DNA of 64,000 bases, taken from positions 7,473,068 through 7,537,067 of the forward strand of contig CM046841.1 of assembly GCA_025618425.1 (NCBI GenBank). The letters run 5' to 3'. A program made the position numbers and the translations under genes. This document shows, piece after piece, positions 30,841-41,805 of this stretch. The stretch's first letter is position 1. Each line of letters starts with the position of its first letter. The notes under the pieces are model-generated. The model was not told where the DNA came from, searched no databases, and was given only the letters and a program-made list of their open reading frames with translations. The DNA is from Heliocidaris tuberculata (Eukaryota; Echinodermata; Echinoidea; Camarodonta; Echinometridae).

Positions 30841-31680
30841 TAAAATTTCATATTTTCTCCATTATTTCTAAAGATGCTCCTTGTCTTTTTGTGAACTAAA
30901 CATATGTTGTGTCAAATACATTTTCCCATGACATATCTTGAGTTAAGAAGGAGACAAGCTGCACCTTGAGAGATAATGGGGAAAATATGAATTTTTTTGC
31001 ACAAAACATATGGAGAGTTGTACTGCTAAACCTGTCAGTTTGAAGCAACATTGCCAGTTTAAGGATCGCCGTAAAAAGTAAATTTTCAAACTTTTATAAC
31101 TTTCTCATTTCGTAACCGATTTTGATGGAACTTTTTCTTAATTGCTTCTCTCTATCCTCTCTTTTCATTAAAATTGATTTTCCCCAGGGTTTCATTCTCC
31201 TTTAATTAGACAACAAATACATGTATCCTATGAAACCATTTAACCCGAAAAGATTGTTTATATCTACTGATCTCTACGGATTTTTCTGTGGAGATCAGTG
31301 TTTATATCATATTGGATGGCGGCCATTTTTAAATTTTTGCATTTTACTCGACTACCTTCAAAAATTCGCGAGGGCTCCTCGACTGATATTGATAAGTAGG
31401 CAGCAAGGAGTGTTCATGCCAAATTTAATGCTTTTGTCCGCTTTGTCACGAAATTTCCCTAACCCACCCCACTATCAACGATTTATAAGCGCTTCAAGGG
31501 CTATGAATCTTATGTCGAAACCTTCCCAAAAACATCTGTTTTTGACACCGTCGCGCTAATTTCAAATTGCTTCCTAGTTGTGTCCTTACGGCGTTTTAAA
31601 AGTTCTTAATCTTTTTACATGCGTATTGCAAGCTGACTCACATTACCTTCAAAAGTTAAAGTTTTTTTTTTTTAATGATA
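30841..31680. other. Plexin intron, repeat fragments
   Basis: Includes GCGAGGGCTCCTCG (about 31367) and CCCTAACCCACCCCACTAT (about 31455), inverted matches to phrases at 25137-25420, so a diverged inverted copy of that repeat. CATTCTCCTTTAATT at 31192 resembles an end of the TTAA foldback family. Confidence 0.5.
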
Positions 31681-32194
31681 ATTATGATTTGATTGATTTG
31701 ATTTGATTTATTCAGATTCCACATTTACAATGAAATTACAACAATATGTATAAATTACAAACACTGCAAAAACAGAGAATACATTAATATGACATAGAAA
31801 GGTGACAAAATGATATGTGGAGGGATCTACTAAAAAGCTTAGCTTGTGTGATGTAGACCCCCTAATCGAATAATGATACAATAATATATGTTTAAAAAAA
31901 ACATACAAACAAAAAAGATTTTCGTTTAAATTAAAGTAATTGTTTGAGAGGGAGGAAATTACTAAACAAAACATATGTACATTATATACAGTTGAGCTAA
32001 CATTACAAGATACAATTAATGAAATAAAAGAGATTTCGAGTGGAAATCAGTATATTATATATACACGTATATATAACTATTATAAAAAAAATAAATACAC
32101 TATTATGGAATGAAAAGAAAAGAAAAATAAATAAAAGCAGATTGAATTATTTACATCAGTATAAGTCAGTCAAGTGTTTCTTCAAAAGATATTT
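31681..32194 (-). mobile_element. Probable LINE 3' end fragment
   Basis: On the minus strand it ends ...GGAATCTGAATAAATCAAATCAAATCAATCAAATC, a short tandem tail of the type left by CR1/L2-like LINEs. No RT remains, so this is a 5'-truncated copy at best. Confidence 0.4.
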
Positions 32195-32238
32195 AAATAA
32201 TAATAATAATAATAATAATAATAGTAATAATAATAATA

Positions 32239-32301
<63 letters not shown>
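32195..32301. repeat. (AAT)n-(ATT)n palindromic microsatellite
   Basis: About 15 AAT units switch at 32240 to about 20 ATT units, making a perfect inverted repeat able to form a long hairpin. Confidence 0.9.
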
Positions 32302-32766
32302 ATAACTGGATGATTACAATCAAACCTTTACACGGATCAGCATATCTATTGTCTCCCTGGCCTCATCTCCGATAATACTCGCACTAAATGTCACAGATAA
32401 AGTCATGCCTTATAAAACTCAAAGAATAGGTAATAAACAATTCCCCTTGTTGAATGAATCCATTTTTGCATTAATGAAAGATAAAGATAAAAATTAACAG
32501 AAAGATATCATCAAAAAATGAAAAAGTTTTGGGAAGAAAATAGACGGTTGAGGAATAAAGTAACATTAGAAAATCAGAAAATCGAAATATCATTTTGATA
32601 AATCCTGTGAAAGTCAAAGCAGAAATTAATCTTGGAAAGTTTAAAATCACTCACTACAGTATGTCCCCCCCCCCCAAAAAAAAAAAAAAAACTACATTCG
32701 GACTTTCAGCATCAGTAACTTTCAAACTTGTGAATTAATCAGATTATGGTTCGGGATGGCGATACT
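32302..32766. other. Plexin intron, nothing recognised
   Basis: AT-rich, with a C10-A15 run at about 32666-32691. No coding signal. Confidence 0.5.
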
Positions 32767-33663
32767 TTAAAGGGGAATTAACCTCAAAATATAAATGTGC
32801 TTTTATTCAAAGACGTAATCTATTCCTTCTTGTTGTCCTACGTAGTTTTGCATTAAAATATACGAGATGGGTATAAATCAAGATTTTATCAGCAAAATTT
32901 ATCGTCTGCTAGCGATACCTGGGGGCTGCCATTTTCTTGATGTGTACATAAAGATATTTTTAATCCGAGTGCAAAATTGTCTTTCTTCCTGATAAAAAAT
33001 CCCATTTGAAATTTAAAATATTTAACAGATATATACATATATTCTAAAAACGAAAAATGTGTTTTATATTCCTTTCAAAAGTACTATTTTACTAAATATG
33101 AATCGATTGTCATTGTACTATGACGTACGCGACCGACGGAGCAAATTGATTCAAATTTATGAATGATAACTTTCCCGAGCGTCAATAGTGACAAACTATG
33201 CATTCACCTGCTTCGAGATAATGGACTTCAATTGTCAGAATGCGCGTTGTATAAATTATGTTCTGCTCTGCCAGGCAATCCCAAGAAATCTATTTCTATT
33301 TAGCAAAACCAGAGAATTTAAAAAGAAATCTCTAAATTTCTAATTTTAGAATATATGTATTCACCTGTTATGTATTTTCCATCATATATGGGGATTTTTT
33401 TGTAATGAAGAGAAGCAATTTAGCTCTGGATTAAAAATATATTTCTGATGGGAACGGTTTCCAGTGGTTCATGTACAACTCCATATCATCAAGAAAATTG
33501 CAGCCCCTTGTAAAGTGTAAGCAGATGATACCGTGTGCTAGAATGTCTTGATTTAAACCCTTCTCTTATATTTTATTTTTAAAGTGATACAGGCCAATGA
33601 TTAAGAATATATTACACCTTTGAACATAAGTACATTTATATTCTGGGGTTAATTCTCCTTTAA
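32767..33663. mobile_element. TTAA-flanked element, 889 bp
   Basis: The left end TTAAAGGGGAATTAACCTCA (32767-32786) pairs with the inverted right end TGGGGTTAATTCTCCTTTAA (33644-33663), and both continue into ATATAAATGT. TTAA at each end fits the target of piggyBac/Kolobok-type elements. The end motif AAAGG(G/A)G recalls the element at 9252. No ORF of note. Confidence 0.7.
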
Positions 33664-34856
33664 CTAATTATCTGTATCTCGGCGAAAACGCCATCCCATT
33701 TGCTCTCGGTAGTCATGAAGAAATAGGGATTTTTTGTACAGGCAGTGCCGAACGGTGCAATTAACCCAAGAATTCGCATTGATTTGACCTCGCTTTTCCG
33801 TTGAATGAACACGATGTTTCGGTGAAACCGCTGGGGAAGTGTCGAAGCAAAGCTGCTATAACTTTGGCCTATGACCATGAATCTGAATGATCTTAATGGT
33901 TTTGAAAATGGGAATCAGCAGATTAACTAGTCATCATATTTTTTTTTTTCAAAATCGATGGAAAAACGGGGACAAACGTACAAGAAACATTACATTAAAA
34001 ATACAAAATGAAAGTCCAAAATATGCATTAAAATTACACATTTCTAATCGGAAAACATAAGAGATATTGGAGTATGTCATTAATCAGATATTAAAGATAC
34101 TTTGTGTGAAATATCATTTTCTAAAAACCATGCATCCGAAAATGTCTGTAAAAAATCAAATACAATGCATTTTCGTACCTTGAATCCGAACGCTGATCTA
34201 CCGAGTCGCTTTCCGTGGCGATGACGTCATTCTCAATAATACAGTCCCACATTATGCTAATTCTTGTTGGGCTTGAAACATAAAACGGCTTTCACGTGAT
34301 TTCGTGGGGGAAAATGTAATCTTTGGAAGATTTGAATAATCTTCCAAATGCCTTACAAATTCATAGCAAATATATATTTACGGAAATAAACCTGAAATAA
34401 ACTAATTATCGACCTCATGGCTTTACCGTTTACCATCGACACAGCACTGACAGGTAATTAGTAAACTCTCATGTCGTCTGCTGCAGCAGCTGAACCAGTG
34501 CTGCTTGGCTGTGTGTGCCAGGTCAATGAGGTCATCGATCTGGTGTGGAACAGGAGGAAGGGGAGCTTCTACTTTGACACGATGATTCTATTTATAAAAT
34601 CTACTACTACTTCTACTGCTGCTGCTGCTGTTGCTACGACTTCATTGCTAGTCCACTGATTTTGATCAATCATGAAAATAAAATATGCAGTAGCAGTAGT
34701 AAGAGAAATGTTATATTAATAATCGGGGGGTACAATGTACATTTTTCTTTCAAGGGGGGTGGGGCACGGGCTGGATGTGCCCCCCTAAATCCACCACTGA
34801 TAATAATAGTAAAAGAAATAATTATGATAATGATAATAATGATTACATGTATTCTG

Positions 34857-34857
<1 letters not shown>
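33664..34857. other. Plexin intron, nothing recognised
   Basis: Contains a TGACGTCA at 34222-34229, an ATCTTCCAAAG/CTTTGGAAGAT-like short palindrome at about 34322-34350, and a G-rich GGGGGTGGGGCACGGGC stretch at about 34755 ending in CCACCACTGATA, likely another G-run repeat end. Confidence 0.45.

Positions 34858-34914
<57 letters not shown>
34858..34914. repeat. (ATT)n microsatellite
   Basis: About 19 perfect units, followed by a GA-rich stretch (AGAAGAGGAGG...). Confidence 0.9.
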
Positions 34915-34963
34915 CATAAAGAAGAGGAGGAGGAAGAAGAAGAAGAAGAAGAAGGGGAGGAAG

Positions 34964-35001
34964 CGCGCATGCGCGCAGTCTGATTTCTAGCCATGACGTC
35001 A
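34964..35001. promoter_or_regulatory. NRF1-like and CRE sites close together
   Basis: GCGCGCATGCGCGC (about 34963-34976) is a strong match to NRF1 sites and TGACGTCA lies at 34994-35001. In the plexin intron; it may mark an internal promoter or enhancer, or be chance. Confidence 0.3.
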
Positions 35002-35634
35002 TATTTTTTTCAGGTTACTGTTCCTACACAGTTTTCAGTTTGTGAAAATAACCCAATATATTTTCCATTATATCTCCGAAAGTAAGGCTTCGGCACGGCG
35101 AAAATTTCGTCACGAGGTCCGTAAAAGTCTCAAGAATATGTATGTACTTGATAATGAATATTGAGGGAAACGTCAGGATTTGTCTGTAAATAATCTGAGG
35201 GTAGTTTTGAAGGACAACAAAACATAAAAGGTTTGATAAAATGAAGAGTAATTCATCATTTTATTTTTTATTTCAAGTGCACATTGATATGACTCTTTCA
35301 AATCATTCCTGAAATTCTGAGCGAAATCCGCCACAAACAATGGAGAAACGAGAGGGGGAAATTTTGGTAAAAAGGTGAACTTCTGAACGTGAGTGCTTCG
35401 TTGACCGTTACAGATTCAAAACGATTTCGGTCTGAACGGCGAGTTAATTGATCTCCTCCTCTCCGACTGTGTAGGGCATGTCATAAGTCCCTTCCATCCA
35501 AGATGACAAAAGGGAGACGCACAAAGCATAATTAACAATTTCACACTCCTTTAAAATGGTTTGAAAAGGAACTTACTGTTTTGTTTGTATCTGCTATAAT
35601 TGTTATGGCAATGCTTCATTTAACATAATAATTA
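35002..35634. other. Plexin intron, nothing recognised
   Basis: Mixed composition; no coding or repeat pattern found by eye. Confidence 0.5.
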
Positions 35635-35780
35635 TATTCTTTATTCTTTATTCTTTATTGCAACTTAAAAGTTGGATTGGTACATGGTACAGATAAAATA
35701 ACATATAACATAAGACGATAAAATACATGGAACAGTTACATTAAAGAGTTGACAAATTATAACATTTAAAATATCAGTAA
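35635..35780 (-). mobile_element. Probable LINE tail with (TTCTTTAT)n
   Basis: TATTCTTTATTCTTTATTC followed by GCAACTTAAAAGTTGG. On the minus strand this is a 3' UTR ending in a short tandem tail, as in CR1-like LINEs. Confidence 0.35.
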
Positions 35781-36150
35781 GGAGAAGAAGAAAAGGAGAA
35801 AGAAGGGGAGTTAAAGGAAGGAAGAGAAGAAGAAAAGGTAAAAGAAGGGGGGTTAAAGGAAGGAAGAGAAGAAGAAAAGGAGAAAGAAGGGGAGTTAAAG
35901 GAAGGAAGAGAAGAAGAAAAGGTAAAAGAAGGGGAGTTAAAGGAAGGAAGAGAAGAAGAAAAGGTAAAAGAAGGGGAGTTAAAGGAAGGAAGAGAAGAAG
36001 AAAAGGTAAAAGAAGGGGAGTTAAAGGAAGGAAGAGAAGAAGAAAAGGTAAAAGAAGGGGAGTTAAAGGAAGGAAGAGAAGAAGAAAAGGTAAAAGAAGG
36101 GGAGTTAAAGGAAGGAAGAGAAGAAGAAAAGGTAAAAGAAGACAGAGGAG
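35781..36150. repeat. 42-bp pure-purine minisatellite, about 9 copies
   Basis: Unit GAAGAAGAAAAGG(A/T)(G/A)AAAGAAGGGG plus AGTTAAAGGAAGGAAGA, repeated with few differences. The plus strand is almost all purine apart from GTT and GGT spots, so it can form triplex (H-DNA). Flanks at 36150-36200 are also purine-rich. Confidence 0.92.
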
Positions 36151-37029
36151 GAGAAAAGGAAGAAGGGGAAAGAAAGGAAGAAAAAAATGTACAAGGGAAG
36201 AAAAAAAGAGACGGCGGAAATTAAAGAGTACCGTAATACATGTCCATGTAACTGATAGTAATCATAAACATCAAAAACCTTTACAAATAATGAAATATTG
36301 ATGTAATTCACTCAAAAGCTGCAAGACGGTTATTTCTGTTAGTGCAATTACGGAGAGCAGTTCTTGTTATTTTTAAGGGCATTTGGAGATTTTTGCAAAA
36401 CGAAAAATCATAAATGTAAAAAGATAAGCAGTTTTCAGAGTCTTAAACATGTTGCATACCTGCCAACTTTCCATATGGAAAATAAGAATCTTGCGAGGCA
36501 ACATTAGACATATAGTGTATACTGTATGCTTTCACACAGAAGTTTTCATGGAAAGAGAGGAATCTAGGGCTCTTCGCATTGGTTTGAAGGTGAAAGATAG
36601 GAATCATTCCTCTAAAATAAGAATGGTTGGCATTTATTATAAGGGTCATTTTTAAATGAAAGTGAATAAATCAACAAAATTATGAACCTTGTCTTGATCT
36701 GATTAGGAAGGTCTATATTTTTTACCTGGTTATTTTAACTTTGTTAGCGTATAGTGGTATGCAAAGAATTTGAATATGTTAGTAAACATGTCTGTTGTGA
36801 ACAAAATACTTCCATTCATGTAAATGTTAAGAACATCCAAGTGACAAAAGATGAAAGAAAGGGACCCATGAAATGCTTTATATAAATCCCTATTTCTTCG
36901 TGATTATTGGACCAAATCGGACAGGGTCTTCACTGTCAGGTTGAGAAATAGATATATTTTCCCAATCCAGTATGACTTTTCATATTGCAAATATATTTCT
37001 TTCGTAATCGGTACCCAAACGCCGATTGA
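36151..37029. other. Plexin intron, nothing recognised
   Basis: AT-rich. A 68-codon frame around 36449-36655 exists on both strands and matches nothing known. Confidence 0.5.
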
Positions 37030-38170
37030 ATTTTATTCATTCATTTATTCATTGATTTGCAAAAAGCTTTTGCTTTGGTTAACCACGAGCTACTTTTATC
37101 TAAAATGTCACGGTTATATATAGTTTGAAAATAACTTCACTGGTTTACAAGATATATACTCATCAAATAGGAAAATTACACCTTTTTGTGAATCATTCAT
37201 TTTCAAAAGAATACTCAATTAATAACGGAATGCCCCAGGGGAGCTGGATCGGACCAATTCTCTTAGCAATATTTGTTAATGATCTAGCTTCTTTATTTGA
37301 CAAATGTTCATTTGATCGACATGCAGATGATATCGTGTGATATTTTTCTGATAAAGTTTTTTTTTTTAATTATTTAAATCAAAAGTAATCCAGTGGATGA
37401 ATAGAAACAAATTGAAATTAAATTTTACAAAAACTGTAGCTATCTTATTTGGAACGAGACATATGTCAGCAAGGCACCGTGATTTAGATTTGAAAATTCC
37501 TAATACAAAAATTAAGAACGTAGAGACTGTCAAATATCTTTGAAATTTCTATTAACCCTTACAGAACAGGAATTATTTAAGGGCTGAATTGATCACATTT
37601 TATTCTTTAAATTGGCAACATGGTCATGCAATAAAAATGTTCATAGTGTGTGCAGAAAATCTTGCTCTTTCTTCTCAATTATCTGGTATATTTCTTAGAG
37701 CTCTGCATCAAAAGTTATCGAGCCAAACCACAAAATGTGATCAGTCGTCTTGAAAGTGTTCAGAGCTTTTTAAAAATGCAATAATACAAGTTGAACAAAT
37801 GTGCTCGCAAATAGGGAAGATGATGTTTTCTTGGGAGACTGAGGTATTTTATTACTTTTATATTCTTTTATTATCCCCCCCCCCCCCTCATTTTGATTAC
37901 GCAGATATAGTTTGGCAGTCTACTTCTAATATATATCTAGAATTGTTACTAAACTGCATAACAGACCAGGAAGAATCATACTAAAAATAAATCCGTATTC
38001 CCATTCCCCCACTTCTCATATCCATGACATTTTTAAATGGAAGAGTTTGAGTGTCCGTCAAGAAGAACATATGAATATCATGATATTTAAAAAATATTAA
38101 TGATTTTGTACCTGGATATATTAAACGCCCTATACCAGGTAAGCACAGTATCCTAAAACCGAGAACAAAT
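37030..38170 (+). pseudogene. Decayed LINE reverse transcriptase fragment
   Basis: Pieces of RT appear in order across frames: LQKAFALVNHELLL (about 37055), MPQGSWIGPILLAIFVNDL (37230-37285), a HADDIV catalytic-site variant (about 37320), MNRNKLKLNFTKTVAILFGT (about 37398), HFDYADIVWQSTS (about 37890) and NDFVPGYIK (about 38100). Frameshifts and stops separate them. CR1/L2- or Jockey-like by these motifs. Opposite in orientation to the plexin gene. Confidence 0.8.
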
Positions 38171-38415
38171 AACTGTAAAAAAAAAAAAAAAACATTCTGC
38201 TACAGAGGAGCTTTATTATACAATAAATTGCCATCAAATACCAGTATTTTTTAAATTATTTAATGTCTTCTTTATAAAAAAAAAAAAATGAAACATAAAG
38301 CAGGGTAGTTCCATTAAAGCCGCAAGGCCTGCTTTCCAAGGGAGCCCTTGGAGTACTGCCTTTACGATCCAATCTACAAAATTATGTCAGTGTCATAAAA
38401 CTTTGCACAATGAAG

Positions 38416-38460
<45 letters not shown>

Positions 38461-39120
38461 TCCTTCTATGTTCTTGTATGTATGTATGGTTCTGTATCCC
38501 TTATGAATTATATTGAATATGTACTGCAAATAGAATCGAATTGAATTGTACTTGGAAATGGTGGCATGTATGTTTAATACATTGCTTTGTGTTGTTTTGT
38601 TTCAAACAACATGTGTATGCAATAAGACTTAGTATTTTTTTTTTTTAATGGTATGTAATATTATTGTTATCAAGGACCCCATGGAAAAACAACCGTGTTT
38701 TGCTAACACAGCTGATATGAGTTATCTGCTATATATGAATCTTGAATTATATTATGTATATTATTTATGTCATTAATTAAGGAAATAAAAACAAACAAAG
38801 ATACAAACAATTTCGTCGGGATTTCTCAGTCACCGTATTTGTCACATAGTATGACACAACTGAAAAGCATATAAGTCTCGGTAAACGTAGATGAGATGTA
38901 ATATCTCGAATTCATGAAAGTGTTTTAAAACAATCTATTTTTTAACCACTGATTCACCATATTATGTAGGCAAAAAGACCAAATAGCGAAGTCGAAGAAA
39001 AATGATAAGTCCTTTGTTCATGAAATGCCATGATTTTAAATCTTAAAATTCAATTATATAAAATACAATTTACGCAGCACAATGTATTTGGAATGCATAA
39101 CGCATTCATGTTATACTTAC
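38171..39120. other. Plexin intron next to coding exon 1
   Basis: A16 and A13 runs, a (CT)n repeat at about 38409-38450, then AT-rich DNA up to the splice donor at 39115-39120. No coding signal. Confidence 0.5.
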
Positions 39121-40163
39121 CGAAAAACACCGGCTTCCATCCAGGTAATAGTTTGTTCTTCCCTTGCTGGAGTCTCCCTGAATACAACCTAGTACAGCAT
39201 CTTCAAAGCTCTGCTGGACATCACTCATCTTATATACACAAAGAGCAGATGAGCTCCCACTTGTAAACACAGCATATAATATGGCATCAGTACTGTTGTT
39301 GCTCAATGAATCAGCTAGATGGGATCCTGCTGGTCCGATATGAGCAGATTGGATCATATTGTGAGATCCACACTGCAGTTCTATCTCTGTGTAAGATTCA
39401 AAATTACTATCTAACGAATTGTGACACAGACGTCCTAAATACACATTCTCTCCCCGAGACATGAAATAATAAAGATAATGCCTATAACTAATCAAATGTC
39501 TAAATAAGTTCTCCGGATCACGGTTGGAAGGGCTTGGTATGGTTTGTGTTCTATCCAGATGTACAAGGTTGTGCTTTGAAATGAAGTAGAGGGATCTTCT
39601 ACCGACCCCTGTAAATAAGTGAAAGGCCCCATCTGGAGTACCTTCAGCATGTGCACCATTAAATACAACGTCAGCACTTAAAACAACAGCTCCAACAGTA
39701 GGTACATCTTCAGTTGTTACAACTAGTTGAAACTCACTACTGTCGTATCTTACTACATCACCTGATATATTAGCCAAGCTCCTTGTCTCACAGAAACCAT
39801 CACAGCTACCACATGTGATAAGCTTATCCTCAGGTGATGGAGCTATAACAAGAAGTTTAATATCATTGTTTCTATCTCCATCTGGAGCAGAGCAGGATCC
39901 AACATTCACTGTGTGTTTGAGAGTCAGTTCTGAGTCGAGTTGATAAAGCCTCTCTCGTGCTCCAATATAGACATCTCCAGTGACGTTGTTGATGGTGATG
40001 TGGTTGAATGAGAGGTCACGGTCAGGACTGGTAAAAGATGATACCAGGTAGGAGGAGAGAGGAGCTGAGTGGATCGACGGAAGGATAAGAAGTAGACAGA
40101 GCAGCAAGATCCTTGGACTTGAGGCTTCCCCTCGAGCCATTGTCTTTGGCTATTTGATATGAT
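39121..40163 (-). CDS. Plexin coding exon 1: signal peptide and sema domain
   Basis: The ATG is at 40140-40138 (ACAATGG context); 40163-40141 is 5' UTR after a good acceptor (TTCACTTCTACAG). It encodes 340 residues ending TTTTTCG|GTAAGT in phase 0. Residues 1-25 are a signal peptide (hydrophobic ILLLCLLLILPSIHS). The rest is the N-terminal sema propeller: FNHITINNVTGDVYIGA, LYQLDSEL, KLITCGSCDGFCETRSLANI, SALCVYKMSDV. These are plexin-type, not semaphorin-type, motifs. Plexins are cell-surface semaphorin receptors that act in axon guidance and cell migration. A large first sema exon is usual in animal plexins. Subfamily A versus B cannot be decided from this part. Confidence 0.9.
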
Positions 40164-41069
40164 CTGTAGAAGTGAAAAGCGACGAATCTATTGGCCAATA
40201 TTAGAAATAATTTCCCAATAGCAGAATATTTTCTTTGTATTTTTTTTAGTTATGATTTAAGTCAGCACTGAACATCTCGAGCGATGGTAAGGGAATTCAT
40301 AAGTGTTTATCATGCATGACATGTGTCCTGTAGGTTCAAACAAGACGAAATGTGAAGCAAGTGGGTACAGACAGCACGAACGTTATGTCAACATTTGTTC
40401 GAATATGAAGTTAACACGACATTCACTATAATAACTGAAAGCGAACAAAACAAGCAGAAAGAGGAAGTAAAGCACAAAAATAAGATGGAATCTTGGTGTA
40501 GAAATAAGGTGAACTGGATGTATCATTATTAAACACATGTGACGCCAAACATTAGGGGTCCAATGTATCATAACTGCGCATAAATTTATTGGTCATTGAG
40601 TTTGTCTAGACCACATAGAGGATTTTTATCACCACTCTCCCCCCCTCCCCCCCCAAAAAAAAAAAAAAAAAAAAAAAAAACAACAACAACACACACACAC
40701 ACACACATAAAGTTAAGAGACGATACTGGAAATGAGTTCTACAACACATCTCAAAGTTGTTTAACTGAGGCAGTTTCGACGATCGCCAAAACGAACTTGT
40801 GGTGATCGGAAAACTGGCATATAGCTACAGTCTGCAAGTACACTTCTGAGAAAGGTGTATGAACTATAGACATCTAAATTGTCACAAGTAAACAACTTTT
40901 GGATATGTCATAGTCATTTCAAGTCATTTCTAATAATTCAAACCATTCTGATGAAATCATTCATCAAGAGACAATACTATTCAACAGATCAAGTATTGAA
41001 TTCACTCAAATAAAACAAAGTGTAGGTGCTCAACTTCCAGGAAACAATATACACTATACCTGAACTTAC
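40164..41069 (-). other. Plexin intron 1
   Basis: Between the non-coding first exon and coding exon 1, bounded by TAG|GTAAGT and CTACAG. Contains C/A runs and (AC)n at about 40639-40706 and no coding signal. Confidence 0.6.
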
Positions 41070-41223
41070 CTATTAATCTTTAACTCTTGTGTTGTGATTA
41101 TAATTTAACCAACACTTGATACGCTATGTACGAAGTAGCTACCGACGGTTCATGAACTGCCACGTATGCAGGTTTTATGAATGTAAAAGTATATCATAAC
41201 TGCACATTGATTCATGGTTCAAT
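41070..41223 (-). other. Plexin 5' UTR exon (predicted)
   Basis: Starts about 30 bp downstream of a TATA box and ends GATTAATAG|GTAAGTTC. It contains short upstream ATGs. The transcription start (about 41223, near GACTCATT) is inferred from TATA spacing. Confidence 0.6.
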
Positions 41224-41247
41224 GAGTCTAATTTGACAGGCTGCCCC

Positions 41248-41255
41248 GTTTTATA
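41248..41255 (-). promoter_or_regulatory. TATA box of the plexin promoter
   Basis: GGGTATAAAACGGGG on the minus strand is a consensus TATA box in a GC-rich setting, correctly placed relative to the first donor and coding exon. Confidence 0.6.
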
Positions 41256-41547
41256 CCCGCTGTTCATGATATCAGCTCATGATAAGAACGGTTCGGTGTT
41301 GGCTGATTTCTCGTGACCCCTTTAGTCCTCACAGTCTATAATCAAATTGCATCCCAGTTTAACAAAAGGAACCAGGGCAAGTTCGAGATATAATATATGC
41401 GCACTACTTCTATTCTCCCTTGAAAAAAAATATTAAATAAATTGGGGAAAAATTGACAGCCTATCGAATTTCCAAGTCTATTTTTTGTATATTGTACGAT
41501 TTTCCTGGAAATTAACTAGGGGTGAAGGGGAATGGTACAAAAGAAGT

Positions 41548-41805
41548 GGTAATAAAGATATTACTAATAACATGTGTTTACCCAGGGAAGCCTTATTAGC
41601 ATCAATGCTGTTCTTCCTGAAGGAACCTGCAATAACTGTTAACCCAGCAATGCCAGATCCCCATTTACACCTGGATGGAGAGGGACAATTATGGGTAAAA
41701 CATCTTGTCCAGGGATGTACGCACATAGCGAGGATCGAATCCAGGAACACTCATATGAGAGTCAAGCTCCTTCACATATATACCACAGTGCTCCCACAAA
41801 GAAGT
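41548..41805 (-). mobile_element. tRNA-derived SINE, copy 2
   Basis: On the minus strand: GAGCACTGTGG (A-box-like), GGATTCGATCC (a near-consensus B box of RNA polymerase III promoters), a body, and a tail GGAAGAACAGCA...GGCTTCCCTGGGTAAACA followed by short ATT-like repeats. Same family as 21192-21480. Confidence 0.7.

Noticed and set aside
32040..32375. Asn/Tyr-repeat protein
   Set aside because: It is the AAT/ATT microsatellite translated.
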